DNA of 64,000 nt from Bin87 sp965115825 (GCA_965115825.1 OZ220464.1:2728001-2792000), one strand, 5' to 3'. Counted from the first letter of the stretch, positions 50,096 through 59,257 are shown. Translations and numbers: made by a program. Notes: a model not told the origin generated them from the sequence alone.

Positions 50096-50137
50096 TGGCA
50101 GGGGCTCCTGCTGTTGGGTTGGGTGTGGGAGGGGTGG

Positions 50138-51532
50138 TCAGGCGGCGGTTTGCATTTGCTCGGCTTTGGCGATGGCTTCTTCGATGGAGCCGACCATGTA
50201 GAAAGCCTGCTCGGGGAGGTCGTCGTGCTGTCCGTCGAGGATTTCGGCGAAGCCGCGGACGGTATCGCGGAGGGCGACGTATTTGCCGGGCTGGTTGGTA
50301 AAGGTTTCGGCGACGAAGAAGGGCTGGGTGAGGAAGCGCTGGATTTTGCGGGCGCGGAAGACGGTTTGGCGGTCTTCGTCGGAGAGTTCTTCGATGCCGA
50401 GGATGGCGATGATGTCCTGGAGGTCTCGGTAGCGTTGGAGGACTTGCTGGACGCCGCGGGCGACGCGGTAGTGTTCTTCGCCGACGATGCGGGGTTCGAG
50501 GATGCGAGCGAAGGAGGCGAGGGGGTCGACGGCGGGGTAGAGGGCCTGGGCGGCGAGGGAGCGTTCGAGGGATACGACGGCGTCGAGGTGTCCGAAGGTG
50601 GTGACGATGCCGGGGTCGGTGTAGTCGTCGGCGGGGACGTAGATGGCTTGGAAGGAGGTGATGCTGCCGCTTTTGGTGGAGGTGATGCGTTCTTGAAGCG
50701 CGCCCATTTCGGTGCTGAGGGTGGGCTGGTATCCGACTGCGGAGGGCATACGGCCGAGGAGCGCGGAGACTTCCATGCCGGCGAGGATGTAGCGATAGAT
50801 GTTGTCGATGAAGAGGAGGACGTCCTGGTTGCGCTCTTCGCGGAAGTATTCGGCCATGGTGAGGCCGGTGAGTCCGATGCGGGCGCGGACGCCGGGGGTT
50901 TCGTTCATTTGGCCGAAGACGAGGACGGTGCTGCCGAGGACGCCGGAGTCTTCCATTTCGTGCCAGAGGTCGTTGCCTTCGCGGGAGCGTTCGCCGACGC
51001 CGGCGAAGACGGATACGCCGCTGTGGACGGCGCCGATGTTGCGGATGAGTTCTTGAATGATGACGGTTTTGCCGACGCCGGCGCCGCCGTAGGCGCCGAC
51101 TTTGCCGCCTTTGGGGAAGGGGGTGATGAGGTCGAAGACTTTGATGCCGGTTTCGAGGATTTCCACGTTGGGGTTCTGGTCGTCGAAGGCCGGAGGGTCG
51201 CGGTGGATGGGCCAGGATTGGGCGGCTTCTACGGGGCCGAGGTTGTCGAGGGGGGAGCCGGTGACGTCGAAGAGACGGCCGAGGGTTTCGTCGCCGACGG
51301 GGACGGTGACTTTATTGCCGGTGTCGGCGACTTCGGAGCCGCGGGCGAGGCCGTCGGTGGAGCCGAGGGCGAGGCAACGGGCCCAGTGGTTGCCGATGTG
51401 CTGTTGGACTTCGAGCACGAGGCGTTCGCCGGAGTTGTCCACTTCCAGGGCGTCGAAGAGGTTGGGGAGCTGGTCGGCGGGGAATTCGACGTCCACTACG
51501 GTGCCGATGACTTGGGCGATTTTTCCGGGCAT
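50138..51532 (-). CDS. atpD: ATP synthase F1 subunit beta
   Basis: 464 residues. Walker A is GGAGVGKT, catalytic Glu region AGVGERSREGNDL, Walker B region VLLFIDNIYRY, and the C-terminal domain is intact. Catalytic subunit of the F1 hexamer. An orphan gene (51583-51969) separates it from atpG. Confidence 0.96.
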   Translation of the reverse strand: MPGKIAQVIGTVVDVEFPADQLPNLFDALEVDNSGERLVLEVQQHIGNHWARCLALGSTDGLARGSEVADTGNKVTVPVGDETLGRLFDVTGSPLDNLGPVEAAQSWPIHRDPPAFDDQNPNVEILETGIKVFDLITPFPKGGKVGAYGGAGVGKTVIIQELIRNIGAVHSGVSVFAGVGERSREGNDLWHEMEDSGVLGSTVLVFGQMNETPGVRARIGLTGLTMAEYFREERNQDVLLFIDNIYRYILAGMEVSALLGRMPSAVGYQPTLSTEMGALQERITSTKSGSITSFQAIYVPADDYTDPGIVTTFGHLDAVVSLERSLAAQALYPAVDPLASFARILEPRIVGEEHYRVARGVQQVLQRYRDLQDIIAILGIEELSDEDRQTVFRARKIQRFLTQPFFVAETFTNQPGKYVALRDTVRGFAEILDGQHDDLPEQAFYMVGSIEEAIAKAEQMQTAA

Positions 51533-51582
51533 GTTGGTTTGTTCCTCCGGGTGGCAATCAGGGGGTAAAGTGCGCTATCAGG

Positions 51583-51969
51583 CTACCGCTTGGTTTTCGG
51601 GGGTTGTTCATCGGGGCAGGGTTCGTTGAATGGCAAGTCGTTCCTTTCGGCTTCGGCTTTACGCCGCAACCATTCCCGCCATTCTCGGTCTCTTTCTTGT
51701 CTGACACGTTCCTTGTAGAGCGCTCCGAGAACCATGTTGAGTACCTCCGCGGCGGCGAATGAGAGTAGGGCGTGTTGGATGAATCCGTGCTCGAGGGCGG
51801 CGAAAGCCGGCGTGGGGACATCATACCAAGCGGTTTCCAGGATGGCTATCTGCTTGTAACATTCTGCTCCGAGGCGGGCGAGGGCGGATATGCCGTAGGA
51901 GATCAGGAAAGACCGATAGAAGTCGGCGGGCAGGTCGGGAGGTATGCCGGCGGGGAGCATTCCGTTCAT
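51583..51969 (-). CDS. WREW-tail orphan protein inserted between atpG and atpD
   Basis: 128 residues. An N-terminal half with two hydrophobic helices (~20-40, ~65-85) is followed by a charged tail ERDREWREWLRRKAEAERND and FNEPCPDE. The tail is homologous to the 43631/44355 proteins (WREWNRRRRE..., FDEPEPYEDE), although the RAEG block is missing. It lies within the ATP synthase operon, 15 bp downstream of atpG and ~50 bp upstream of atpD, which is not a usual atp gene position. It may be a neutral insertion or a new accessory; no known atp subunit resembles it. Confidence 0.65.
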   Translation of the reverse strand: MNGMLPAGIPPDLPADFYRSFLISYGISALARLGAECYKQIAILETAWYDVPTPAFAALEHGFIQHALLSFAAAEVLNMVLGALYKERVRQERDREWREWLRRKAEAERNDLPFNEPCPDEQPPKTKR

Positions 51970-51984
51970 TGGCTGCTGATGCGG

Positions 51985-52848
51985 TTATCCCTCCAGGGCG
52001 ATTTGGCCGCCGACCAGGTCGAGGAGTTCGTTGGTGATGCTGTCCTGGCGGAGTTTGTTCATGACGAGGGTGAGGTCGGAGGCGAGCTGGCCGGCGTTGT
52101 CGGTGGCGTTGCGCATGGCGACCATGCGGGCGGACTGCTCGCTGGCGATGCTTTCGAGGATGGCGTGGTACACCTGCATGGAGACGAATTGGGGGAGGAG
52201 GGCGCTTAATACAGTGGCGGGGTTGGGCTCGTAGATGTAGCCGACGCGCTCGGCGGATTGGAGTTGAGCGGGTTCTACGGGGAGGATGCGGCGGATGACG
52301 GGTTCCTGCTGGACGGTTGAGACGAAGCGCATGTAGGCGAGGTGGACTTCGTCGAAGTCGCCGGCGGAGTAGCCGTCGATGAGGAGGCGGGAGATGGCGG
52401 TGGTGTCGGCGAGGGCGACGCGGTCGCTGAGGTCGGTGAAGACGGCCTGGACGGTGTCGGTGTAGCGGACCATGAAGTCGCGGCCTTTGCGTCCGACGAC
52501 GATGCTGCGGACGGTGGGTTGGCTGTTGAGGATGAACTGGGCGACGCGGCGGTTGACGGTGGCGTGCATACCGCCGGCGAGGCCGCGGTCGGGGGTGATG
52601 ACGACGATGCCGACGTTGTTGACGGGGCGGACTTGGAGGAGGGGGTGTGCGGTGTCGTCGGCGTCGGCGGGCTGGGCGGCCAGGAGGGCGATAACCTCGT
52701 GGATTTTTTCGGCGTAGGGTCGTCCGTCGGTTACGGCCAGCTGGGCGCGGCGCATTTTGGAGGCTGCGATGAGGGACATCGCGTTGGTAACTTTGCCGGT
52801 GTTTTCGACGCTGCGGATGCGTCGGCGTATGTCTCTAACGCTGGGCAT
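51985..52848 (-). CDS. atpG: ATP synthase F1 subunit gamma
   Basis: 287 residues. N-terminal helix PSVRDIRRRIRSVENTGKVTNAMSLIAASKMRRAQ and C-terminal helix MRNATDNAGQLASDLTLVMNKLRQDSITNELLDLVGG are the conserved rotor coiled coil. Central shaft of F1. Confidence 0.95.
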   Translation of the reverse strand: MPSVRDIRRRIRSVENTGKVTNAMSLIAASKMRRAQLAVTDGRPYAEKIHEVIALLAAQPADADDTAHPLLQVRPVNNVGIVVITPDRGLAGGMHATVNRRVAQFILNSQPTVRSIVVGRKGRDFMVRYTDTVQAVFTDLSDRVALADTTAISRLLIDGYSAGDFDEVHLAYMRFVSTVQQEPVIRRILPVEPAQLQSAERVGYIYEPNPATVLSALLPQFVSMQVYHAILESIASEQSARMVAMRNATDNAGQLASDLTLVMNKLRQDSITNELLDLVGGQIALEG

Positions 52849-52883
52849 AGCGCCTCGTTGGTTTTGCGGGAGGGTGAGGGAGT

Positions 52884-54392
52884 TTAGCTGAAGGTGGGTT
52901 TGAAGTCGTTGATGGCGTTGGCGATCTGCTGGCTGAGTTCGTCGGGGAGGTTGCCGGATTCTCGGATGGCCTGGCTGAATTCGGGGTGGGCGGCGTTGAT
53001 GTGGCGGAGCAATTGCTCTTCGAAGGCGCCGACTCGTTCCAGGGGGATGTCTTCCATGAGTCCGGCGTTGACGGCGTAGAGGATGATGACTTCGTCGCCG
53101 AGGTTGAGGGGTTGGTACTGGCCTTGTTTGAGGGCTTCGGTGGCGAGCTGGCCGCGGGCGAGTTGGGCGCGGGTGGCTGCGTCGAGGTCGGCGGTGCCGA
53201 ACTGGGCGAAGGTGGCGAGCTCGCGGTACTGGGCGAGGTCGAGGCGGAGGCGTCCGGCGACCTGGCGGACGGCGCGGGTCTGGGCGGCGCCGCCGACGCG
53301 GGAGACGGAGAGGCCGACGTTGACGGCGGGACGGATGCCGACGTTGAAGAGTTCGGGTTCGAGGTAGATTTGGCCGTCGGTGATGGAGATGACGTTGGTG
53401 GGGATGTAGGCGGAGACGTCGCCGGCCTGGGTTTCGATGATGGGGAGGGCGGTGAGGGAACCGCCGCCGTTGGCGTCGTCGAGGCGGGCGGCGCGTTCGA
53501 GGAGTCGGCTGTGGAGGTAGAATACGTCGCCGGGGTAGGCTTCGCGTCCGGCGGGTCGGCGCAGGAGGAGGGACATCTGGCGGTAGGCCCAGGCGTGTTT
53601 GGTGAGGTCGTCATAGACGATGAGGACGTCTTTGCCTTCTGCCATGAAGGCTTCGCCCATGGCGCAGCCGGCGTAGGGTGCGATGAATTGCAGGGGGGCG
53701 GAGTCGGCGGAGCCGGCGTTGACGACGATGGTGTGGTCCAGGGCGCCGTATTCTTCGAGGATGCCGACGACCTGGGCGACTTTGCCCTGCTTCTGTCCGA
53801 TGGCGACGTAGATGCAGGTGAGGTCGGTGTCTTTCTGGTTGATGATGGTGTCGATGGCGATGGCGGTTTTGCCGGTGGAGCGGTCGCCGATGATGAGTTC
53901 GCGCTGGCCGCGTCCGATGGGGATCATGGCGTCGATGGCTTTGATGCCGGTTTGAACGGGGGTGTCGACGGATTTGCGGACGACGACGTTGGGGGCGGTG
54001 CGCTCTACGGGCATGGTGAGGTTGGTGGATACGGGGCCTTTGCCGTCGAGGGGGCGGCCGAGGGGGTCGACTACGCGGCCGATGAGGGCGTCGCCGACTG
54101 GGACTTCGATAATCTGGCCGGTGGCGCGGACGCGGTCGCCTTCTTTGACGGCGTTGGGGTCGCCGAGGATGGCGGCGCCGACGATGTCGGCTTCGAGGTT
54201 GAGGGCGAGGCCGAGGATGTCGCCGCCAAAGTCCAGGAGTTCGTTGGAGCGGACGCTCTGCAAGCCCTGGATGCTGGCGATGCCGTCGCCTACCTGGACA
54301 ACGGCGCCGACGTCCACGAGGGTGAGTTCGCCGCCGAATTCCTCGATTTGTCGTTTGATGAGAGAAACTATCTCTTGTCCCCTGACTGCCAT
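52884..54392 (-). CDS. atpA: ATP synthase F1 subunit alpha
   Basis: 502 residues. P-loop GDRSTGKT, arginine-finger region SVSRVGGAAQTRA, AYRQMSLLLRRPAGREAYPGDVFYLHSRLLERAA. Non-catalytic nucleotide-binding subunit. Full length. Confidence 0.96.
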   Translation of the reverse strand: MAVRGQEIVSLIKRQIEEFGGELTLVDVGAVVQVGDGIASIQGLQSVRSNELLDFGGDILGLALNLEADIVGAAILGDPNAVKEGDRVRATGQIIEVPVGDALIGRVVDPLGRPLDGKGPVSTNLTMPVERTAPNVVVRKSVDTPVQTGIKAIDAMIPIGRGQRELIIGDRSTGKTAIAIDTIINQKDTDLTCIYVAIGQKQGKVAQVVGILEEYGALDHTIVVNAGSADSAPLQFIAPYAGCAMGEAFMAEGKDVLIVYDDLTKHAWAYRQMSLLLRRPAGREAYPGDVFYLHSRLLERAARLDDANGGGSLTALPIIETQAGDVSAYIPTNVISITDGQIYLEPELFNVGIRPAVNVGLSVSRVGGAAQTRAVRQVAGRLRLDLAQYRELATFAQFGTADLDAATRAQLARGQLATEALKQGQYQPLNLGDEVIILYAVNAGLMEDIPLERVGAFEEQLLRHINAAHPEFSQAIRESGNLPDELSQQIANAINDFKPTFS

Positions 54393-54463
54393 CGGCGAGT
54401 CTCCTTGTTTGGTTGGTTAGGATGCCTGGGCCGGGCTGAGGCTCCGGCGATTTGGCGGTGGTT

Positions 54464-55003
54464 TCAGGCGGCCTGGGCGCGGACGGCTTGACGCATACGT
54501 TCCAGGCTGGCGGCGCTGCTGCCGTCGAGCAGTTGGTCGCCGATTTGGATGATGAGGCCGCCGAGGATGTTGGGGTCGACGCTGGCGCTGATTATGACTT
54601 CCCGGCCCACGAGTTGGGCGACGAAGTGGGTGATGCGTTCCAGGGCGTCGGGATCCAGGGGTATGGCGGAGGTGACGGCGACGCGCTGGCGTCCGAGGCG
54701 TTCGTCGAGCAGGCGGGAGTAGCCTTCCTGGACGTCGCGCATGGCGGATACGCCGCCACGGTTGACGAGGAGGGAGACCAAGTTGCGAACCAGAGGGTGG
54801 GTTTCGGAGAGGACCGCGGCGATGGCGGCGATTTTCCGCTGCTGGGGGACGTCGGCGTGGCTGAGGAATAAGGCGAATTCGTCGTCTTCCAGCACGTCGG
54901 CGGCCAGGCGGAGTTCCTGGTCCCACTGGTGTAGTTGTTCGTTTTCCTGGGCCAATTGGAAGATGGCCTGGGCGTAACGATGCCCGGACAAGCGGCTTGC
55001 CAC
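54464..55003 (-). CDS. atpH: ATP synthase F1 subunit delta
   Basis: 179 residues from GTG 55003 with GGAGG upstream. SGHRYAQAIFQLAQENEQL at the N-terminus, DPNILGGLIIQIGDQLLDGS near the C-terminus match OSCP/delta. Peripheral stalk component. Confidence 0.92.
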   Translation of the reverse strand: MASRLSGHRYAQAIFQLAQENEQLHQWDQELRLAADVLEDDEFALFLSHADVPQQRKIAAIAAVLSETHPLVRNLVSLLVNRGGVSAMRDVQEGYSRLLDERLGRQRVAVTSAIPLDPDALERITHFVAQLVGREVIISASVDPNILGGLIIQIGDQLLDGSSAASLERMRQAVRAQAA

Positions 55004-55133
55004 GGCTTGCAGCCTCCATGTTGTGGCGGTGGGCGCGGCGGCGGCCGAGGTTTGGGGAGAAGGGGACGGCTGCCGGCGCCGGTTGGGTTCCGGCTGGGGC
55101 CGGAATGGGATTGAGTGAGATGGTGAGGGTGGG

Positions 55134-55637
55134 TTAGTTGCGGCGGAGCGTTTGCTCTCCTTCGATGAGTACCTGGTCGATGAGTTCCTGGTGGGCCTGG
55201 CGGTCGACGGAGCGACGGATGATGCGCTCGGCGGCGGTGATGGCGAGGTCGGCGAAGGCGGAGCGGACTTCGTTGATGGCGGCGTCGCGCTCGCGAGCGA
55301 TGTCGGCCTGGGCGCGCTGGGAGAAGTCCTCGGCGGCCTGACGGGCGCGGGACATTTCTTCTTCGCGGAAGCGTTCGGCGGCTTCGCGGGCCTGGTCGAG
55401 GAGACGCTGGCCTTCGCGGCGGGCCTCGTTCAGCTCTTCTTCGATGACGGAGCGGGACGTGGCGGCTTCTTCGCGGGCGCGGTCGGCGGCGGCGAGGCTT
55501 TCCTTGATGCTCTCGACGCGGTTGTCGAGGGCGTTGAGCAGGGGACGGTAAGCGAGGACGCCCAGCAGAACCAGCAGGATGATGTAGTTGATCAGGTAGC
55601 TGATCAGAGAGGGCAGATTGAAGCCCAGATCGGTCAT
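55134..55637 (-). CDS. atpF: ATP synthase Fo subunit b
   Basis: 167 residues. One N-terminal membrane helix (LISYLINYIILLVLLGVLAY, RPLL) followed by a long charged helix (RVESIKESLAAADRAREEAA). Peripheral stalk. Begins 4 bp after the atpE stop. Confidence 0.92.
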   Translation of the reverse strand: MTDLGFNLPSLISYLINYIILLVLLGVLAYRPLLNALDNRVESIKESLAAADRAREEAATSRSVIEEELNEARREGQRLLDQAREAAERFREEEMSRARQAAEDFSQRAQADIARERDAAINEVRSAFADLAITAAERIIRRSVDRQAHQELIDQVLIEGEQTLRRN

Positions 55638-55641
55638 GTTG

Positions 55642-55926
55642 CTACACCACGAAGAGTAGGATGACGGCGACGATGAGGGAGTAGATGCCCAGGGCTTCGG
55701 CGAATGCGATGGCCAGGATCATGTTGGTGGTGATGGAGCCGGCGGCCTCGGGGTTGCGTCCGATGGCGCCCATGGCGCCGGCGCCGAGGATGCCGATGCC
55801 AACGCCGGGGCCGATGACGCCGATGGCGATGGCCAGGCCGGCGGCGAGGTATTTGGCGCCGTCGGTGGTGAGGCCCTGTGCGCTCATTGAGAGCAGGGTG
55901 GTAATCATTGAGAGGTCAAGTGCCAT
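55642..55926 (-). CDS. atpE: ATP synthase Fo subunit c
   Basis: 94 residues, two membrane helices around the RNPEA loop. The ion-binding Glu is in ILAIAFAEALGIY. The Gln/Ser-Thr ligands of Na+-type c-rings are not seen in the first helix (GPGVGIGILGAG), so a proton-translocating ring is likely. Confidence 0.95.
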   Translation of the reverse strand: MALDLSMITTLLSMSAQGLTTDGAKYLAAGLAIAIGVIGPGVGIGILGAGAMGAIGRNPEAAGSITTNMILAIAFAEALGIYSLIVAVILLFVV

Positions 55927-56063
55927 TGTTGAAAATCCTCCGGTTCAAAGGTGGCCTTGTGTTTTGGCGTGCCCCTGCGTCGGCGGGCCGGCGCGGGAGG
56001 CGTGCACCCGATTGGATGTGGATGTGGGTGGATGTTGGACGGTGGCGATACTGATGTGGTGGG

Positions 56064-57065
56064 TCAGTGTTCTTCGTGGCTGACGGCGACGGAGAGGAAG
56101 ACGAGGGTAAGCCCGGCGAAGATGACGGACTGGATGAGGCCGACGAGGAGTTCCAAGCCGAAGACGAATTGGGTTGCGACGAAGGGAACGAGGAAGGTAA
56201 TCATGACTACGAGGATTTCGCCGGCGGTCATGTTGCCGAAGAGGCGGAAGGTGAAGGAGACGATGCGGACGAATTCGGAGACGAGCTCGAGCAGGCCGAC
56301 GAAGACGTTGATGAGGCCGGAGGGTCGGCCGCGGAGGATGTCTCCGAAGGCGAAGAACTTTTTGAGGTAGCCGAAGCCGTGGGCGCGGAGGCCCCAGTAT
56401 TCGACGAAGACGAAGGAGACGAGGGCGAGGGCGAGGGGCATATTGAGGTCGGTGCCGGCGGGACGGATGAGGTGGGTGGCGAGTTTGAACTCGCCGCCGA
56501 CGTGGGCGCCGAAGCCGACGGCCTGGTAGATGGGAATGAGGAAGATGGCAATCCAGGCGTTGAACAGGACGAAGAAGAAGATGGTTGCTACGACGGGGAA
56601 GGCGCGGCGGCCCATTTCGGGGCCGAGGATGCCGGATGCGAAGTTGAGCACGAGCTCGAAGAGCATTTCCACCAGGGCTTGGAGGCGTCCGGGGATTAGT
56701 TTGGGTTTGCGGGCTGCTCCGATGAAGAAGACGAGCATGATGAGGCTGGTGAGCCAGGCGGACAGCATGGTGTTGGTGACGGCGAACTGCATGAGGCCGA
56801 GGCCGTGGTGTTCTGCGTCTTTGCCGTGTGGGTCGTCGGAGTGGGAGTTGGGGTCGGCGCTTTTTTCGGCGACGCGGTAGCCGATGGCGCTTTCACGAAC
56901 GTGGGCCGGGAAAACGGGGTCGGGGGCCAGGTGGATGCCGGGCTGTGACAGGAATGGGTCGCCGATGCCGAACATTCGGGAGCCTACGGCGCCGACTACG
57001 AAGCCGACGATGAGGAGAACCGCCGATATTAAGCCTATCAGCAGCAGTATGCGTTTGCCGGTCAC
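56064..57065 (-). CDS. atpB: ATP synthase Fo subunit a
   Basis: 333 residues from GTG 57065, overlapping the atpZ stop by 4 nt. The essential Arg is in VSFTFRLFGNMTAGEI; DLNMPLALALVSF and the final helices are typical. An extracytoplasmic His/Asp-rich insertion (~residues 70-90: NSHSDDPHGKDAEHH) is longer than in E. coli. Confidence 0.94.
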   Translation of the reverse strand: MTGKRILLLIGLISAVLLIVGFVVGAVGSRMFGIGDPFLSQPGIHLAPDPVFPAHVRESAIGYRVAEKSADPNSHSDDPHGKDAEHHGLGLMQFAVTNTMLSAWLTSLIMLVFFIGAARKPKLIPGRLQALVEMLFELVLNFASGILGPEMGRRAFPVVATIFFFVLFNAWIAIFLIPIYQAVGFGAHVGGEFKLATHLIRPAGTDLNMPLALALVSFVFVEYWGLRAHGFGYLKKFFAFGDILRGRPSGLINVFVGLLELVSEFVRIVSFTFRLFGNMTAGEILVVMITFLVPFVATQFVFGLELLVGLIQSVIFAGLTLVFLSVAVSHEEH

Positions 57066-57340
57066 GAAAACCCGATGCCTCCGTGGTCAGTATCGCCAGG
57101 TTTGGAAGGGGGGGAGGGGCGCGGCTTGCGGGTGGAGCCGTAGATGGCGGGGAGAACCATGCGGTAGACCCCGTAAAAGGCGATGATGCTGCCGAGCACG
57201 GTTCCGGTTAAGGTCAGCAAAGCAACCTGTCCGGTGAGTTGGCCCAACCATACGCCTCCAACTACGCCCAGTACAATGCACGCGGCTACGTACCATCCCA
57301 GGCCGGTGAGCCGCAGGGCGATAATCACCCATTGCGGCAT
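57062..57340 (-). CDS. AtpZ/AtpI-like F-ATPase accessory membrane protein
   Basis: 92 residues from ATG 57340 (TTG 57352 is possible but would be almost at the transcript start). Two membrane helices (VAACIVLGVVGGVWLGQLTG; LTLTGTVLGSIIAFYGVYRMV) and a Pro-rich tail. First gene of the atp operon, as in many bacteria where AtpI/AtpZ helps Fo assembly or Mg/Ca transport. Confidence 0.82.
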   Translation of the reverse strand: MPQWVIIALRLTGLGWYVAACIVLGVVGGVWLGQLTGQVALLTLTGTVLGSIIAFYGVYRMVLPAIYGSTRKPRPSPPSKPGDTDHGGIGFS

Positions 57341-57361
57341 TTCCGATTCCAAACGGCAGGC

Positions 57362-57390
57362 ATACTATCATCCGTTTTCCGGCGTGTCAA
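57362..57390 (-). promoter_or_regulatory. atp operon promoter (TTGACA-17-TAGTAT)
   Basis: On the minus strand a perfect -35 (57390-57385) and a 4/6 -10 (57367-57362) with 17-bp spacing lie 22 bp before the first atp gene start. Confidence 0.7.
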
Positions 57391-57425
57391 TCGCTGATTT
57401 TGCAGAAAGCGTAGCGGGGGTTACG

Positions 57426-57453
57426 AAAAAGCCCCGCCGTTGCCGAGGGGGGC
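57426..57453 (-). terminator. Terminator separating the DUF151 gene from the atp operon
   Basis: On the minus strand GCCCC...GGGGC (57453-57449 with 57435-57431) is followed by TTTTT (57430-57426). Confidence 0.6.
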
Positions 57454-57511
57454 CGTTTTCAGGGTTTCCGGTTTTTTGCCGGGGGAGCGGCGGGTTAGGT
57501 TGGGATGGGGG

Positions 57512-58051
57512 TTATTTGCGCTCGAAGTCTTCCATGTCCAGCTCGTTAATCAGGTCGGTGAAGGCGGAGAGGCTTTGGAGCTCTTCTTCGGTGACTTCGG
57601 AGCCGGCGCCTTCGCGGCCGGCTTCGGGGGATATGGGTTGTCCGGTTTCTTCGTCCATGGAGATGGCGGCTTTTTCCATGACCTGGTCGGAGACGTAGAT
57701 GGGGGCGCCGGCGCGGACGGCTACGGCCATGGCGTCGCTGGGACGGGAGTCGATTTCGTGGAGTTGGTCGCCGACTTTGATGACGATTCTGGCGTAGAAG
57801 GTTTCGTTTTGGAGGTCGCTGACGAGGATGTGCTCGAAGGAGCCGCCGACGGAGTTGACGAGTTCGACGAGGAGGTCGTGGGTGAGGGGACGCGGGACGG
57901 TCATGTCCTGCATTTTGACGGCGATGGCTTCCGCTTCGGTGGGGCCAATCCAGATGAGGAGGAAGAGGTTGGTTTCCAGCTCTTTGAGGACGACTACGCG
58001 CTGGTAGTTCATTTGGCTGATCCGGATGCTGTCGATAACCAGTTCACGCAT
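57512..58051 (-). CDS. Bifunctional nuclease-domain protein (DUF151)
   Basis: 179 residues from ATG 58051 (TTG 58069 gives six more). Begins MRELVIDSIRISQMNYQRVV; LLIWIGPTEAEAIAVKMQ, RPLTHDLLVELV, and IDSRPSDAMAVAVRAGAPIYVSDQVMEKA are the BFN signature. Acidic C-terminal tail. The family has reported DNase/RNase activity in plants; bacterial role uncertain. Confidence 0.9.
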   Translation of the reverse strand: MRELVIDSIRISQMNYQRVVVLKELETNLFLLIWIGPTEAEAIAVKMQDMTVPRPLTHDLLVELVNSVGGSFEHILVSDLQNETFYARIVIKVGDQLHEIDSRPSDAMAVAVRAGAPIYVSDQVMEKAAISMDEETGQPISPEAGREGAGSEVTEEELQSLSAFTDLINELDMEDFERK

Positions 58052-58164
58052 CTCGCTGCATCGCTCCAATGACCGCGTCCGGTATAGATTGAACGTGCGG
58101 CCGGCGGGGGCCGGCCGTCGTTGTTAATTCTATACCCCACAGCCCTTGCAGTGTCAAGCAAGGG

Positions 58165-58722
58165 TTACCTGGCGCGGATGCGTTCCTCGATGTCATCGGG
58201 AGCGAAGTCGGCGGGGGAGGGTATGGAGGGTTGAGAGGCAGCGTCGGCGGCGGCGAGGGCGGAGCTGGCGAGGACGTCGATGCCCTTGCGGATGGAGCCG
58301 GTGACGGTGGTGAGGTCGCGTTCGAGGTCGCGGAGGGTACGGAGGGCGTAGACATCGGCCTGGTTGCGTCGGTTTTCGGCTTCCTGGTCGGCCTGGGAGA
58401 TTATACGGCGGGATTTTTCTTCGGCGTCGCGGAGGAGTTCTTCGGCGCGGCGTCCGAGTTCGTGTTCGCTGAGGCGATTGCGGAATTCCTGCTCCATGTG
58501 CTGTCGGGACTGGTTGGCTTCGGAGACGGCGGAGGAGATGATGTCGTCTTTGCGGGACAGCATTTCTTCGGCGCGACGGACTTCCTGGGGGATTGCCATG
58601 CGCAGTTGTGCGACGAGTTCGTTGAGTTTGGTTTTGTCCACCACGACGTTACCGCTGAGGGGGACGGATTTACTGGAGCTTACCAGCAGTTCGATGCGGT
58701 CGATGATGCTGTTGATATCTAT
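58165..58722 (-). CDS. Coiled-coil cell-division-like protein, apparent AUA start
   Basis: 185 codons. Family members I recall from Chloroflexota begin MDIxxLVDRLEExxxxSKxIPxxxxVxVDxxxxLxLIDQMR. Here the match starts at 58722 with x-DINSIIDRIELLVSSSK, then VVVDKTKLNELVAQLRMAIPQEVRRAEE. The first codon is ATA, 5 nt after a perfect AGGAGG (58733-58728). The first canonical start in frame, GTG 58644, would remove 26 conserved residues. The rest is coiled coil resembling DivIVA/ATP-synthase-b-like proteins. It is upstream of nothing on the same strand and 46 bp downstream of coaD, probably one operon. Confidence 0.78.
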   Translation of the reverse strand: MDINSIIDRIELLVSSSKSVPLSGNVVVDKTKLNELVAQLRMAIPQEVRRAEEMLSRKDDIISSAVSEANQSRQHMEQEFRNRLSEHELGRRAEELLRDAEEKSRRIISQADQEAENRRNQADVYALRTLRDLERDLTTVTGSIRKGIDVLASSALAAADAASQPSIPSPADFAPDDIEERIRAR

Positions 58723-58768
58723 GATGACCTCCTGGCGCCGGCGGCAGGACTAGCCGAATGTGGTTCGG

Positions 58769-59257
58769 CTACCGCTGGGGCAGCTGGAATTTTTGAGACA
58801 GGGCGTGGGCGACGTTGGGCGGGACCATGTCGGAGATGTCGCCGCCGAGTTGTGCGACTTCTTTGAGAAGGCTGGAGCTGATGAAGGTGTGTTCCTGGTC
58901 GCTCATGAGGGAGACCATGTCGACGTCGGGTTCCAGCCGGCGGTTCATGAAGAACATTTGGGATTCGTATTCGAAGTCGGGGCCGCTGCGGAGACCGCGG
59001 ATGATGGCGGCGGAGTCGGTTTCGCGGGCGGTTTGCACGACGAGGCCGCGGAAGGGACGGACTGTGATGTTTGGGATGCCGTCGACGGCGTCGCGGAACA
59101 GGGCTACACGCTCGTCGGTGTTGAAGAGCAGGCGTTTGGAGGGGGTGTCGTAGATGGCGACGATGAGCCGGTCGAAGAGAAGGGCGGCGCGTCGGGCGAC
59201 GTTGAGGTGCCCCGATGTTACGGGGTCGAAAGTACCTGGATAAAGAGCCGTTACCAT
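58769..59257 (-). CDS. coaD: Phosphopantetheine adenylyltransferase
   Basis: 162 residues from ATG 59257 (ATG 59272 adds five). YPGTFDPVTSGHLNVARRAA (TxGH nucleotidyltransferase motif), IIRGLRSGPDFEYESQMFFMNR and the ISSSLLKEVAQLGGD motif. Penultimate step of CoA synthesis. Confidence 0.94.
   Translation of the reverse strand: MVTALYPGTFDPVTSGHLNVARRAALLFDRLIVAIYDTPSKRLLFNTDERVALFRDAVDGIPNITVRPFRGLVVQTARETDSAAIIRGLRSGPDFEYESQMFFMNRRLEPDVDMVSLMSDQEHTFISSSLLKEVAQLGGDISDMVPPNVAHALSQKFQLPQR

Noticed and set aside
49685..54491. Two very long + strand frames (627 and 501 residues) opposite atpC-atpD and atpA
   Set aside because: Shadows of the ATP synthase genes; composition is nearly all Gly, Asp, Glu, Val and Ala with no domain and no ribosome site.
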